A DNA stretch of 64,000 bases from Allobosea sp. ASV33. GTDB taxonomy: Bacteria; Pseudomonadota; Alphaproteobacteria; Rhizobiales; Beijerinckiaceae. Position 1 is the stretch's first letter. Each line of letters begins with the position of its first letter. The DNA is taken from NCBI RefSeq assembly GCF_016428755.1, contig NZ_JAELTI010000016.1:1-64000 (forward strand), given 5' to 3'. Under the pieces are notes generated by a model that was not told the DNA's origin, searched no databases, and was given only the letters and a program-made list of their open reading frames with translations. Of this stretch, positions 27,984 to 36,836 are shown in pieces. The position numbers and the translations under genes were made by a program.

Positions 27984-30594
27984 TCACGATTCTCCCGGGA
28001 ACCACGATAATCTTGCGGATCGGACGCCCTTCGAGGGCCCGCTGGACGGCCTCGTTGGCACGAACGGCCGCTTCCACCGCCACCGTATCGGCATCGGCAG
28101 CCACGGTCACGTCCGCCCGCTTCTTGCCGTTGATCTGGACCGGCAGCGTGATGCTGTCATCCTTCAGCAAGGCAGGATCGACCTCAGGCCAGGACGCTTC
28201 GCCGGCGAGGCCCTGCTGGCGGAGCGCCTGCCAGCATTCCTCGGCCAGATGCGGCATCATCGGCGCCACAAGCTGGGTGACGATCGTGGCAGCCTCAAGG
28301 AGCGCGAAGGCGATATCGGCATCGAGCTCGGGTTTCTCGGCCGCGGCGTCGAGCGCCTTACCGATGGCATTGGTCAGCGTGTAGATATGAGCGACGCAGC
28401 GGTTGAAGCCGAGGCGCTCGATATCGGCACCGACGGCATCGAGCGCACGATGGCTGGCCTTGCGCAAGGTGAGGGCGGCCTCGCCGATCTCGGCGGGCTT
28501 GCCGGCCTTGCCGCCGGTGCGTTCGGCGATCTCTGCGACCATGCGCCAGAGACGCTGGACGAAGCGGGCCGCGCCCTGCACGCCCTCATCGGTCCAGATC
28601 ACGTCGCGATCCGGCGGCGAATCCGAGAGCATGAACCAGCGCGCGGTATCCGCGCCGTAGGAGGCGATGATGTCGTCGGGGTCCACGACGTTCTTCTTGG
28701 ACTTCGACATCTTCTCGATCGAGCCGATCTCGATCGGCGCGCCGGTATCGACGTCGAAGCCGCGCCGGTCGGTGCCGGAGACCTCGATGCGGACATTGCC
28801 CGGCTCGACCCAGTCGCCATTGGCGGCGCGATAGGTCTCGTGCACGACCATGCCCTGCGTGAACAGACCGGCGAAAGGCTCGTCCAGCCCGGCATGGCCG
28901 GTTTTCTTCATCGCGCGGGTGAAGAAGCGCGAATAGAGCAGGTGCAGGATCGCGTGCTCGACGCCGCCGATATACTGGTCGACCGGCAGGAAGCGGTCGA
29001 CGGCCTTGCGGTCAGTCGGGCTCTCCGTCCGCCACGGATCGGTGAAGCGGGCGAAATACCAGGACGAATCGACGAAAGTGTCCATCGTGTCCGTCTCGCG
29101 GCGGGCCTCCTTGCCGCATTGCGGGCAGGCGACGTGCTTCCAGGTCGGATGATGGTCGAGCGGGTTGCCCGGCTTCTCGAAGGAGACGTCATCCGGCAGC
29201 TTTACGGGCAGATCGGCATCCGGAACCGGCACCGTTCCGCAGGCGGAACAATGGATGACCGGGATCGGGCAGCCCCAGTAGCGCTGACGCGAGATGCCCC
29301 AGTCGCGCAGGCGGAAATTGACCTTGCGCTGGCCGACCGGGCGGTTGCCGCGGATCTCGGCTTCGAGCCTGCGGGCGACTTCCTCCTTGGCTTCCGCGAT
29401 GGTCAGGCCGTCGAGAAAGCGGGAATTGATCATGCGGCCGTCGCCGTCATAGGCGGTGCCGGTGATGACGAAGCTCGCGGGATCGGTGCCCTCGGGCGCG
29501 ACGACCGGGATGTTGCCCAGGCCGTATTTGTTGACGAAGTCGAGATCGCGCTGGTCATGCGCCGGGCAGCCGAAGATGGCGCCGGTGCCGTATTCCATTA
29601 GCACGAAGTTCGCGACATAGACCGGCAGCGTCCAATTCGGATCGAGCGGGTGGATAGCGCGTAGGCCGGTGTCGAAGCCGAGTTTCTCGGCCTTGTCGAT
29701 CGCTTCCTGCGCCGTGCCGGTGCGCTTGCACTCCTCGATGAAGGCCTGCAGCGACGGGCTCTTCGCCGCGATCGACTTGGCGATTGGGTGATCGGGCGCG
29801 ATGGCGACGAATTTCGCACCGAACAGCGTGTCGGGCCGGGTCGTATAGACCTCGACCTCGTCCTGTCCCGCACCATTCGATTCGAGAGCGAAACGAACCA
29901 GCAGGCCTTCCGAGCGGCCGATCCAGTTCTTCTGCATAAGCCGGACTTTTTCGGGCCAACGCGTCAGGCCGTCGAGCGCGTCGTTCAGCTCCTGGCCGTA
30001 TTCGGTGATCTTGAAGAACCACTGCGTCAGCTCGCGGATCTCGACCGGGGCGCCGGAGCGCCAACCACGGCCGTCGATGACCTGCTCGTTCGCCAGCACG
30101 GTCTCGTCGACCGGATCCCAGTTGACCTTGGCGGTCTTGCGATCGACCAGCCCGGCCTTCAGGAAGTCCAGGAACATCTTCTGCTGATGGCGATAGTAGC
30201 TGGGGTCGCAGGTCGCGAGCTCGCGGCTCCAGTCGAGCGACAGGCCCATCGACTTGAGCTGCTTGCGCATCGTCGCGATGTTCTCGTAGGTCCATTCGCG
30301 CGGATGGACCTTCTTCTGCTTGGCGGCGTTCTCGGCCGGCAGGCCGAATGCGTCCCAACCCATCGGGTGCAGCACCGAGAAGCCCTTGGCGCGCTTGTAG
30401 CGCGCAACGACGTCGCCCATCGCGTAGTTGCGGACATGGCCCATATGGATGCGCCCCGACGGATAGGGGAACATCTCGAGGACGTAGTAGCTCGGCCGTG
30501 TGTCGTCGTTCTTCGTCTCGAAAAGCTTGCGCTCTTCCCAGACGGTGCGCCATTTCGGCTCGGACTCTTTCGGATTGTAGCGTTCGACGGCCAT
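27970..30594 (-). CDS. leuS: Leucyl-tRNA synthetase
   Basis: An 874-residue class I synthetase. The HIGH motif appears as HMGH in [14 protein letters not shown] (~45-53), the KMSKS motif in [13 protein letters not shown] (~626-638), and an editing (CP1) domain lies between, with a [12 protein letters not shown] segment; a zinc ribbon with two CxxC-like pairs is at ~460-510 (CSACG and CPQCG). The ATG at 30594 is used because the longer frame is a signal-free extension without family likeness. Confidence 0.97.
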   Translation of the reverse strand: MAVERYNPKESEPKWRTVWEERKLFETKNDDTRPSYYVLEMFPYPSGRIHMGHVRNYAMGDVVARYKRAKGFSVLHPMGWDAFGLPAENAAKQKKVHPREWTYENIATMRKQLKSMGLSLDWSRELATCDPSYYRHQQKMFLDFLKAGLVDRKTAKVNWDPVDETVLANEQVIDGRGWRSGAPVEIRELTQWFFKITEYGQELNDALDGLTRWPEKVRLMQKNWIGRSEGLLVRFALESNGAGQDEVEVYTTRPDTLFGAKFVAIAPDHPIAKSIAAKSPSLQAFIEECKRTGTAQEAIDKAEKLGFDTGLRAIHPLDPNWTLPVYVANFVLMEYGTGAIFGCPAHDQRDLDFVNKYGLGNIPVVAPEGTDPASFVITGTAYDGDGRMINSRFLDGLTIAEAKEEVARRLEAEIRGNRPVGQRKVNFRLRDWGISRQRYWGCPIPVIHCSACGTVPVPDADLPVKLPDDVSFEKPGNPLDHHPTWKHVACPQCGKEARRETDTMDTFVDSSWYFARFTDPWRTESPTDRKAVDRFLPVDQYIGGVEHAILHLLYSRFFTRAMKKTGHAGLDEPFAGLFTQGMVVHETYRAANGDWVEPGNVRIEVSGTDRRGFDVDTGAPIEIGSIEKMSKSKKNVVDPDDIIASYGADTARWFMLSDSPPDRDVIWTDEGVQGAARFVQRLWRMVAEIAERTGGKAGKPAEIGEAALTLRKASHRALDAVGADIERLGFNRCVAHIYTLTNAIGKALDAAAEKPELDADIAFALLEAATIVTQLVAPMMPHLAEECWQALRQQGLAGEASWPEVDPALLKDDSITLPVQINGKKRADVTVAADADTVAVEAAVRANEAVQRALEGRPIRKIIVVPGRIVNVVV

Positions 30595-30747
30595 GTCAGC
30601 GGGCAATTCTTGCGGGTTTGCCGGCTCCCGGAGGCAGGCCGGCGCAGGGGCTGAATGCAAAAACCGGATGTCGGAATCTTGCAACCTGCTCTAGGACACC
30701 ATTGCGCGCACGCGGTCAACGGCGTGCAGGGCATGAGAGGCTGGCAG

Positions 30748-31413
30748 ATGAGCGATACGGTTACGCGTTTGGCTGAGATTCGAACGGCGATCGGCCGCGC
30801 GGAGCGCGATTTCGGGCGTGAAGCTGGCGCGGTCGCGCTGATCGCGGTCTCCAAGACCAAGCCGGCCGAGCAGATCACCGAAGTGCTCGAAGCCGGGCAG
30901 CGCATCTTTGGCGAGAACTACGTCCAGGAGGCCAAGGCGAAATGGCCGGCGCTGAAGGAGCGCTTCCCGGATGCCGAGCTGCACATGATCGGCCCGCTGC
31001 AATCGAACAAGGCGCGCGAGGCGGTCGAGCTCTTCGACGTCATCCAGTCGCTCGATCGCGAGAGCCTGGCGAAGGAGCTGGCGCGCGAGATCGCGCGGGT
31101 GGGGCGGACCCCGCGGTTGTTCGTTCAGGTCAATACCGGCGAGGAGGCGCAGAAGGGCGGCGTGCTGCCGGCCGAGGCCGATGCCTTCATCGCCCGCTGC
31201 CGCGAGGTTCACGGTCTCGCGATCGAGGGGCTGATGTGCATTCCGCCGGCCGAGGAGCCCCCCTCACCGCATTTCGGGCTGCTCGCCAAGATCGCCGCCC
31301 GCAACGGGCTCAAGGGCCTGTCCATGGGCATGAGCGCCGATTACGAGGCGGCGATCCAGCTCGGCGCGACCTATGTGCGCGTCGGCAGCGCGATCTTCGG
31401 GGCGCGGGGGTGA
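30748..31413 (+). CDS. YggS/PROSC-family PLP homeostasis protein
   Basis: A 221-residue pyridoxal-phosphate-binding barrel protein that buffers PLP and amino-acid metabolism. The PLP Lys lies in IAVSKTKP (Lys36), FGENYVQEAKAKW marks the conserved region and SMGMSADYEAAIQLGATYVRVGSAIFG is the C-terminal signature. AGAGG 8 bases before the ATG at 30748 decides the start. It is divergent from leuS. Confidence 0.94.
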   Translation: MSDTVTRLAEIRTAIGRAERDFGREAGAVALIAVSKTKPAEQITEVLEAGQRIFGENYVQEAKAKWPALKERFPDAELHMIGPLQSNKAREAVELFDVIQSLDRESLAKELAREIARVGRTPRLFVQVNTGEEAQKGGVLPAEADAFIARCREVHGLAIEGLMCIPPAEEPPSPHFGLLAKIAARNGLKGLSMGMSADYEAAIQLGATYVRVGSAIFGARG

Positions 31414-31425
31414 CGGTAACCAGGG

Positions 31426-31559
31426 CGTCATCCCGTACGCGCCGCAGGATGAAATGCTGCTGCGCAGACACGGGATCGTCCTCCGGAAAAGGCGCCTTCT
31501 CGTCACGCGGTCCCGTGTCTGCGCAGCGGCACTGCGCGCCGCGGCGCGCACGGGATGAC
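31426..31559. repeat. Dispersed intergenic palindromic repeat, copy 5
   Basis: Outer arms CGTCATCCCGT and CGGGATGAC, with nested arms containing GCAGACACGGGAT and TCCCGTGTCTGC. It occupies the convergent yggS/VOC junction. Confidence 0.75.
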
Positions 31560-31567
31560 AGCGCGTT

Positions 31568-31954
31568 TCAAGCCCGCTGCAATGGTTCGCCGACATCGAT
31601 GCGGTTGCCGTCTGGGTCTTCGAAGACGAAGGCGCGCAGGCCGTAATCCTTGTCGCGCAGGCCCTTGACGATGCGCAGGCCGCGCGAGCGGATCACGGCG
31701 TGCACCGCGTCGATATCCTCGACCATCATGTGGACGACGTTGAAGGGCACGGCCTTGTGGCCGGGCTGAAGCGTCAAGTGCAGTTCGGCTGCGTCGCGCT
31801 TCAGGATCATGAAGCCGACGGGGTCGCCGTTCTCGAAGGTTTTTTGGAAGCCGAGGGCGCCGACATAGAAGTCGCAGGCGCGGGCCATGTTGGCGACAGG
31901 CAGCATGGCGGCGATCCGCCCGAAGCGGAAGCCGGTGGAGACCGAATCAGTCAT
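31568..31954 (-). CDS. VOC/glyoxalase-fold protein, 128 aa
   Basis: A small protein of the vicinal oxygen chelate superfamily (glyoxalase/bleomycin-resistance/dioxygenase). The N-terminal strand and helix are AAMLPVANMARACDFYVGALGF, the middle is HLTLQPGHKAVP and the C-terminal strand is FVFEDPDGNRIDVGEP. Metal-ligand positions may include the Glu in AELHL. The ATG at 31954 is used in place of a TTG four residues earlier. It stands alone; substrate unknown. Confidence 0.8.
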   Translation of the reverse strand: MTDSVSTGFRFGRIAAMLPVANMARACDFYVGALGFQKTFENGDPVGFMILKRDAAELHLTLQPGHKAVPFNVVHMMVEDIDAVHAVIRSRGLRIVKGLRDKDYGLRAFVFEDPDGNRIDVGEPLQRA

Positions 31955-32059
31955 CGCAGTTCTCAAGCTGGGAGCGGCCTGCGATGCAGGACGGTGCCTG
32001 GCATGCGCCGGTCGATTCCGGAGAGGATGGTCGAGACGGTGCTCGGCGTCCGTCCTAGC

Positions 32060-32626
32060 TCACCTCACCACGATCCGGCAATGGCGGGCGAGCCGCGGCA
32101 GCAGCTTGGCGAAGACATGGCCCTCGACCGCGACGCAGCCGGCGGTGGGGGTGAAGCCGGCGCGGGCGAGGTGCCAGAAGATCGCGCTGCCGCGCCCGCG
32201 CTGCACCGGCCGGTCGTTCCAGCCGAGCTCGACGATCACATCATAGAGATGATCCTCGCGCTTGAGCCGTTCCTCGGCTTCGCCCGGCGGACGGTCGATC
32301 AGGCGGTTGTAGCGCCGGTCCTTCTGGTCGTCGCACCAGGCATCGCGGGGGCCGATCCGCCTCAGCGGCAGCAGCGTGCGGGGGCGAGGCAGGCGGTCGG
32401 CCCGGTAGAAAACGCTGCGCAGGGGCAGATCGAAGCGCGGTGTGCGACCATCGCCCTCGCGTTTGACGGTGCCGATGCCGGAGCGGCCGAGCGCGCAGGG
32501 AAACACCGCGCCACCGGCGACGAGAAAGCCCTTGCGCCGGTCCTGGACCGAGGCGAAGACGCGCAGAGCGGTGAGGTTGCGCGGCCTGTCATGCGGCGCG
32601 GCGGGGTGATCGATGCGGTTTCTCAC
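32060..32626 (-). CDS. L,D-transpeptidase (YkuD domain), 188 aa
   Basis: A predicted peptidoglycan 3-3 cross-linking or protein-attaching enzyme, with no clear signal peptide. The YkuD catalytic motif is HLARAGFTPTAGCVAVEG with the nucleophile Cys at ~165, together with earlier GDGRTPRFDLPL and a region with Asp/Arg-rich loops. It begins at a GTG (32626), which the weak GGA site only partly supports. It is divergent (83 bp) from the CenR-like regulator gene, which suggests shared control of envelope genes. Confidence 0.82.
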   Translation of the reverse strand: MRNRIDHPAAPHDRPRNLTALRVFASVQDRRKGFLVAGGAVFPCALGRSGIGTVKREGDGRTPRFDLPLRSVFYRADRLPRPRTLLPLRRIGPRDAWCDDQKDRRYNRLIDRPPGEAEERLKREDHLYDVIVELGWNDRPVQRGRGSAIFWHLARAGFTPTAGCVAVEGHVFAKLLPRLARHCRIVVR

Positions 32627-32709
32627 GGGAATTCCAGGCGGCCTCACTTGCGATGACGACTCAGCAGGCTCATGTTGCCGCAATCCCTGCGTCCGAGCGA
32701 ACCCCATTC

Positions 32710-33396
32710 ATGTCCGCCGCCCATCATATTCTGCTGGTCGATGACGATCAGACCCTGCGCGACACGCTGTCCGAGCAGCTTTCGCTCTACGAGGAGTTTC
32801 GCCTGTCGACGGCCGATACCGCGACGGCGGCGATCAAGGCCGTGCAGGGCGACCGGGTCGACCTCGCCGTCATGGATGTCGGCCTGCCCGACATGGACGG
32901 GCGTGAGGCCGTCAAGGTTATGCGCAAGAACGGCTTCAAGAGCCCGGTGGTGATGCTGACGGCACAGGGCTCGGATGCCGATACCGTGCTCGGGCTCGAG
33001 GCCGGCGCCAACGACTATGTGGTCAAGCCGTTCAAGTTCGCCGTGCTGCTGGCGCGCATCCGCGCCCATCTCAGGCAATACGAGGCGAGCGAGGACGCCA
33101 TTTTTCAAGTCGGGCCTTATACCTTCCATCCGGGTTCCAAGCTGCTCGTCAGCGAGAAGGGCTCGAAGACCAAGCTGACCGAGAAGGAGACGGCGATCCT
33201 GCGTTTCCTCTATCGCGCCGGCCGCAAGCCGATCGCGCGGGAGGTGCTGCTGCAGGAGGTCTGGGGCTATAACAGCCAGGTGACGACGCATACGCTCGAA
33301 ACCCATATCTACCGGCTGCGCCAGAAGATCGAGCCCGATCCCGGCAATGCCCGCCTGCTGGTCACCGATGCCGGCGGTTACCGGCTGAATCCCTGA
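32710..33396 (+). CDS. cenR: OmpR-family response regulator, CenR-like, 228 aa
   Basis: A receiver domain (1-120) with phospho-acceptor Asp56 (AVMDVGLPDMDG), acidic pair at 11-13 and Lys106 (DYVVKPF), followed by an OmpR/PhoB-type winged helix (~130-228) with KLTEKETAILRFLYRAG and VTTHTLETHIYRLRQKIE. The sequence resembles CenR, the essential envelope regulator of Caulobacter and Brucella, though this is recall. The ATG at 32710 is preferred to one 19 codons upstream. It is separated by 3 bp from a cyclic-nucleotide-binding protein gene. Confidence 0.85.
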   Translation: MSAAHHILLVDDDQTLRDTLSEQLSLYEEFRLSTADTATAAIKAVQGDRVDLAVMDVGLPDMDGREAVKVMRKNGFKSPVVMLTAQGSDADTVLGLEAGANDYVVKPFKFAVLLARIRAHLRQYEASEDAIFQVGPYTFHPGSKLLVSEKGSKTKLTEKETAILRFLYRAGRKPIAREVLLQEVWGYNSQVTTHTLETHIYRLRQKIEPDPGNARLLVTDAGGYRLNP

Positions 33397-33399
33397 CGG

Positions 33400-33864
33400 A
33401 TGGCACTCGACGAAGACATGGCCCTGCTGGCCCGGCAGCCGCTGCTGAGCCTGATGGATCGCGATGCGCTGAGGCTGCTCGCCTTCGCGGCCGAAAGCCG
33501 CATCCTGCGCGCCGGGGACGTGCTGTTCCGTGCCGGCGAGCCCTCGGACGGGGCGGTGCTGGTGGTGTCGGGTGCGGTTGCTCTGACCGTGCAGGATGAC
33601 GGCAAGCCCGCGACCGAGATCGTCGGGCCCGGCGCGATGATCGGCGAACTTGCCTTGTTCACCTCGGTGCCGCGTCAGGTCACGGCCATCGCGCGCGAGC
33701 CGACGCAGGTGATGCGATTGCCGCGCAGCGTGATGCGGCGCGTGCTCGGCGAATCGCCTGATTCGGCCGAGGCCATCGCGGCTGCGATCGGAGCTCGGTT
33801 ACAAGGCTTCGTCGGCGAGCTCACGGCCGTCCAGGAAGCGCTGGATGCAATCGACCGGACGTAG
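33400..33864 (+). CDS. Cyclic-nucleotide-binding-domain protein without HTH, 154 aa
   Basis: A stand-alone cNMP-binding fold: QPLLSLMDRDALRLLAFAAESRILRAGDVLFRAGEPSDGAVLVVSGAVAL gives the first beta rolls, and GPGAMIGELALFTSVPRQVTAIAREPTQVMRL is the phosphate-binding cassette with the R-containing loop. No DNA-binding domain follows. It starts 3 bp after the cenR-like gene, so the two are cotranscribed. A regulatory link is inferred. Confidence 0.88.
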   Translation: MALDEDMALLARQPLLSLMDRDALRLLAFAAESRILRAGDVLFRAGEPSDGAVLVVSGAVALTVQDDGKPATEIVGPGAMIGELALFTSVPRQVTAIAREPTQVMRLPRSVMRRVLGESPDSAEAIAAAIGARLQGFVGELTAVQEALDAIDRT

Positions 33865-33871
33865 CTCTCGT

Positions 33872-34789
33872 TCAGGACGAGGGCGGGTGCCGGGCTGCCC
33901 GGATTGCGGCGAAGCGCGGCCACAGGATGTTGATGCACAGGCCCGACATCACGAGCCCGGCCGCGACGAACTTCCAGACCGGCAGGGGCTCGCCGAGCCA
34001 GATCGCCGCGGCACCCATGCCGAAGACCGGGACGAGCAGCGCCGTCGGCGCGACGGTGGCGGCGGCATAGCGCGAGAGCAGCCAGCCCCAGACGGCATAG
34101 CCAAACATGACATTGCCGACCGCCTGCCAGATCGCGGCAGCCCAGGCGGCGGCCGGAGCCGTGGCGAGGCCCATGCGGATCGCCGGCCAGCCCTCGATCA
34201 GCCAGGAGAGGGCAAGGAGTGGCGGGATCGCGAACAGGCTGGTCCAGACGACATAGGCGAGCATGTCGACCTTGGGCGTGCTGCGCGCGACGATATTGCC
34301 GGCTGCCCAGCAAATCGCGGCGCCGAGCACGAGGACGATGCCGAGCGGCGTGGTCGAGCCGTCAGTGTGCCAGAGAATCACGCCGATCCCGACGGCGGCC
34401 AGCGCAAGGCCGGCGACCTGGAAGGGCTGCACGCGCTCATGCGTGATCGCGGCCGCCAGCAGGATCGTGAAGAAAGGCTGCGACTGCACCACGAGCGAGG
34501 CGAGGCCCGGCGCGATATAGCCCTTGATCGCGAAGAATAGCAGGCCGAACTGCCCGGCGCCGATCAGGACACCATAGGCGGCGAGTTTGCTCCAGGGCGC
34601 GTCCGGGCGCTTGAGGAAGAAGACAGCCGGCAGGAGCGCGAAGGTGAAGCGCAGCGCCGCGAACAGCAGCGGCGGGAAATGCTCCACGCCGATATGGATG
34701 ACGACGAAATTCGTGCCCCAGACCACCATGACGGCCAAGGTAAGCAGCGCATCGCGGAACGAGAGCGAGGTGGGGAGAGCTGGCTGCAC
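33872..34789 (-). CDS. EamA/DMT-family transporter, 305 aa
   Basis: A metabolite exporter-type membrane protein with ten hydrophobic segments and two EamA repeats (first at ~15-140, second at ~150-290). WGTNFVVIHIGVEHFPPLLFAALRF opens the first repeat. The GTG at 34789 is taken. It is convergent with the cNMP-binding gene, 8 bp apart. Substrate unknown. Confidence 0.88.
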   Translation of the reverse strand: MQPALPTSLSFRDALLTLAVMVVWGTNFVVIHIGVEHFPPLLFAALRFTFALLPAVFFLKRPDAPWSKLAAYGVLIGAGQFGLLFFAIKGYIAPGLASLVVQSQPFFTILLAAAITHERVQPFQVAGLALAAVGIGVILWHTDGSTTPLGIVLVLGAAICWAAGNIVARSTPKVDMLAYVVWTSLFAIPPLLALSWLIEGWPAIRMGLATAPAAAWAAAIWQAVGNVMFGYAVWGWLLSRYAAATVAPTALLVPVFGMGAAAIWLGEPLPVWKFVAAGLVMSGLCINILWPRFAAIRAARHPPSS

Positions 34790-34905
34790 GGGACTGGCTT
34801 CGCCTGACGTTTCGCGAAGCCAATACCACGCGGGCGGGCCTGGCGGTTAGGACGGCCCGGCATGGCGGAGGGACCGATGCGGCATGGAAGGCCGCGTGGC
34901 CTGCG

Positions 34906-35721
34906 TCAGAGCTCCAGCGTCACGGTAACCGGGACGTGGTCGGAGGGGCGCTCCCAGCCGCGGGCCTCGCGCAGGAAGGTGAGGTCGCGCAAAGCCGGCT
35001 TCAGCCCGTCGGAGAGCCAGATATGGTCGAGCCGGCGGCCCTTGTTCGAGGCCGCCCAGTCCTGGGCGCGATAGCTCCACCAGGAATAGAGTTTTTGGGG
35101 TTCGGGCCGCAGCGTGCGCGCTGCGTCGGTCCAGCCGAGCTCGCTGCGCAGCTTCTCCAGCGTCGTCGTCTCGATCGGCGTATGGCTGACGACGTCGAGG
35201 AGCTGCTTGTGGCTCCAGACATCGTGCTCGTATGGCGCGATATTGAGATCGCCGAGCAGGATCGCAGGCCGGTCGGTCGGCTTCTTGGTCACGCCCCAGG
35301 CGCCGATCTCGTCGAGGAAGGCGAGCTTATGGGCGAACTTGTCGTTCTTCTCGGGGTCGGGCAGGTCGCCGCCGGCCGGGATATAGAAATTATGGATCGC
35401 GATGCCGGCGGCGGGGCCGGCCGCCTTGTCGAGCGTCACCGTCATGTGCCGGGCGTCGTTGCGGCCGCACATCGACATCGCCTCCTTCTCGCTGAAGGGC
35501 AATTTCGAGACGATGGCGACGCCGTTATAGCCCTTCTGACCGATGAAGGCCTGGTGGACATAGCCGAGCTGGTGAAAGGCCTTGGCCGGGAACTGCTCGT
35601 CCGGAGTCTTGGTCTCCTGCAGGCAGAGCACGTCGGGAGCGTGCGCGGCGAGGTACTCCCCGACCATGCCGATGCGCAGGCGAACGGAATTGATGTTCCA
35701 GCTGGTGACGGTGAGTTGCAC
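34906..35721 (-). CDS. xthA: Exodeoxyribonuclease III
   Basis: A 271-residue AP endonuclease and 3'-5' exonuclease in base-excision repair. The metal and catalytic residues appear in SWNINSVRLR (Asn9 and 11), LCLQETK (Glu36), GDLNIAPYEHDVW (~155) and SDHVPV (~263). A GTG at 35721 with GGAAT upstream starts the gene. A neighbouring longer frame is Pro/Arg-rich and rejected. Confidence 0.95.
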   Translation of the reverse strand: MQLTVTSWNINSVRLRIGMVGEYLAAHAPDVLCLQETKTPDEQFPAKAFHQLGYVHQAFIGQKGYNGVAIVSKLPFSEKEAMSMCGRNDARHMTVTLDKAAGPAAGIAIHNFYIPAGGDLPDPEKNDKFAHKLAFLDEIGAWGVTKKPTDRPAILLGDLNIAPYEHDVWSHKQLLDVVSHTPIETTTLEKLRSELGWTDAARTLRPEPQKLYSWWSYRAQDWAASNKGRRLDHIWLSDGLKPALRDLTFLREARGWERPSDHVPVTVTLEL

Positions 35722-35803
35722 GCGAGAATTCCGGCGGGGAGGAGGCCGGAAACTGGGTCGTCGAGCCGCAAAAGGCAAGCCGTTTTCGGCTTGCCGCGGG
35801 CCG

Positions 35804-36652
35804 TCAGAGCTTGCGCTGGTAGTCGATCACGAAATTCTGCGGATCGGGCCGGCGGCGGGTGTCGAGATTGTAAAGCGAGATCGCGGTCTCGTAGCCCTGC
35901 GGATCGACCACGACCCATTGCCGGAGCTCGTTGGCGACGAGATCGAATTTCAGGGTGATCTTCGAGGTGCCGCCGAGCGTCGAGCGGTCCTCCAGTCGCA
36001 CGGTGAGCAGGTCGCCGTCGACGCTGGCGCCCTTGAGCGTGCCTTCTCGCGCCAGATCCATCTTCTCGCGCACGAGGAACTTCAAGGGCGTCTGGCCGAT
36101 CGAATAGAGATCCTGCGTCGCGAGGCGCTTGTCGCGAATGGCGACCGAGGTACCGTCCGCGATCACTTCCGTGGTCGTCGGCGGCTCGTATTCGAAACGC
36201 ATCTTGCCGGGGCGCTGGATATAGATGCGACCTTCCAGGCGCCGGCCATTGGCGGCGTGCTGGATGAAATTGCCCTGCAGGGTCTGGAAGCTGTTGAGAT
36301 AGGCGTTCAGCCGCTCGACAGCCTCTTCCTGGGTCGCAGGAGGGGCTTGCTTCCCCTTGGCGGGAGCGGCAGCGGGCTTTACCGTCTCAGCCACGGGGGC
36401 GGCCGCGGCCGGCGCGTTGGTCGCCACAGGCTGGACGGGAGCGGCCTCCGCCGCGGCGCTGCGGGCCTCGCCGAGACCAGCCGGCCGGGGCGGCGGCAAC
36501 ACGAGGCGCGGCGCCGCCGGCTTGGCGGCGACAGGCTTCGGCGGCTGCAGCTGGAGCGGCTGGGCTGCGAGCGGGCCGGCCGCCAGCGCGCCGCCGGCGA
36601 GCGTCGCCACCAGAACCGAAGCCCGAACGGCCGGGGTCAATCTGTCGAGCAA
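35804..36652 (-). CDS. lolA: Outer-membrane lipoprotein carrier protein LolA with a long linker
   Basis: A 282-residue periplasmic chaperone that carries lipoproteins from LolCDE to the outer membrane. After a signal peptide (~1-30) comes a Pro/Ala-rich linker of ~75 residues, unusual for LolA, then the LolA domain (~108-282) with VERLNAYLNSFQTLQGNFIQ, GRIYIQRPGKMRFEYEPP and a C-terminal NFVIDYQRKL. It begins with TTG, preceded by GGAG at 5 bases. It lies downstream of ftsK, 184 bp away. Confidence 0.92.
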   Translation of the reverse strand: MLDRLTPAVRASVLVATLAGGALAAGPLAAQPLQLQPPKPVAAKPAAPRLVLPPPRPAGLGEARSAAAEAAPVQPVATNAPAAAAPVAETVKPAAAPAKGKQAPPATQEEAVERLNAYLNSFQTLQGNFIQHAANGRRLEGRIYIQRPGKMRFEYEPPTTTEVIADGTSVAIRDKRLATQDLYSIGQTPLKFLVREKMDLAREGTLKGASVDGDLLTVRLEDRSTLGGTSKITLKFDLVANELRQWVVVDPQGYETAISLYNLDTRRRPDPQNFVIDYQRKL

Positions 36653-36836
36653 GGCTGCTCCATTCCTTGTGCCGCGGTCATTCCTGCCGAAGCTTAGAGA
36701 TCGCTGAGCCGGGGATCATGCGATGGCTGATCCACCTTTCGCTTAAACGCCGGGTCTGCCGCGTAAGTTGCAGCAACGTCATGGCAATTTGAGGACTGGC
36801 GCAGGCGCCCGCAAGGGCGCGCCGTTGTCGCAAGCC

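Noticed and set aside
36805-36820. Hairpin GCGCCC-GCAA-GGGCGC downstream of ftsK
   Set aside because: No T-run on the minus strand, so I do not call it a terminator.
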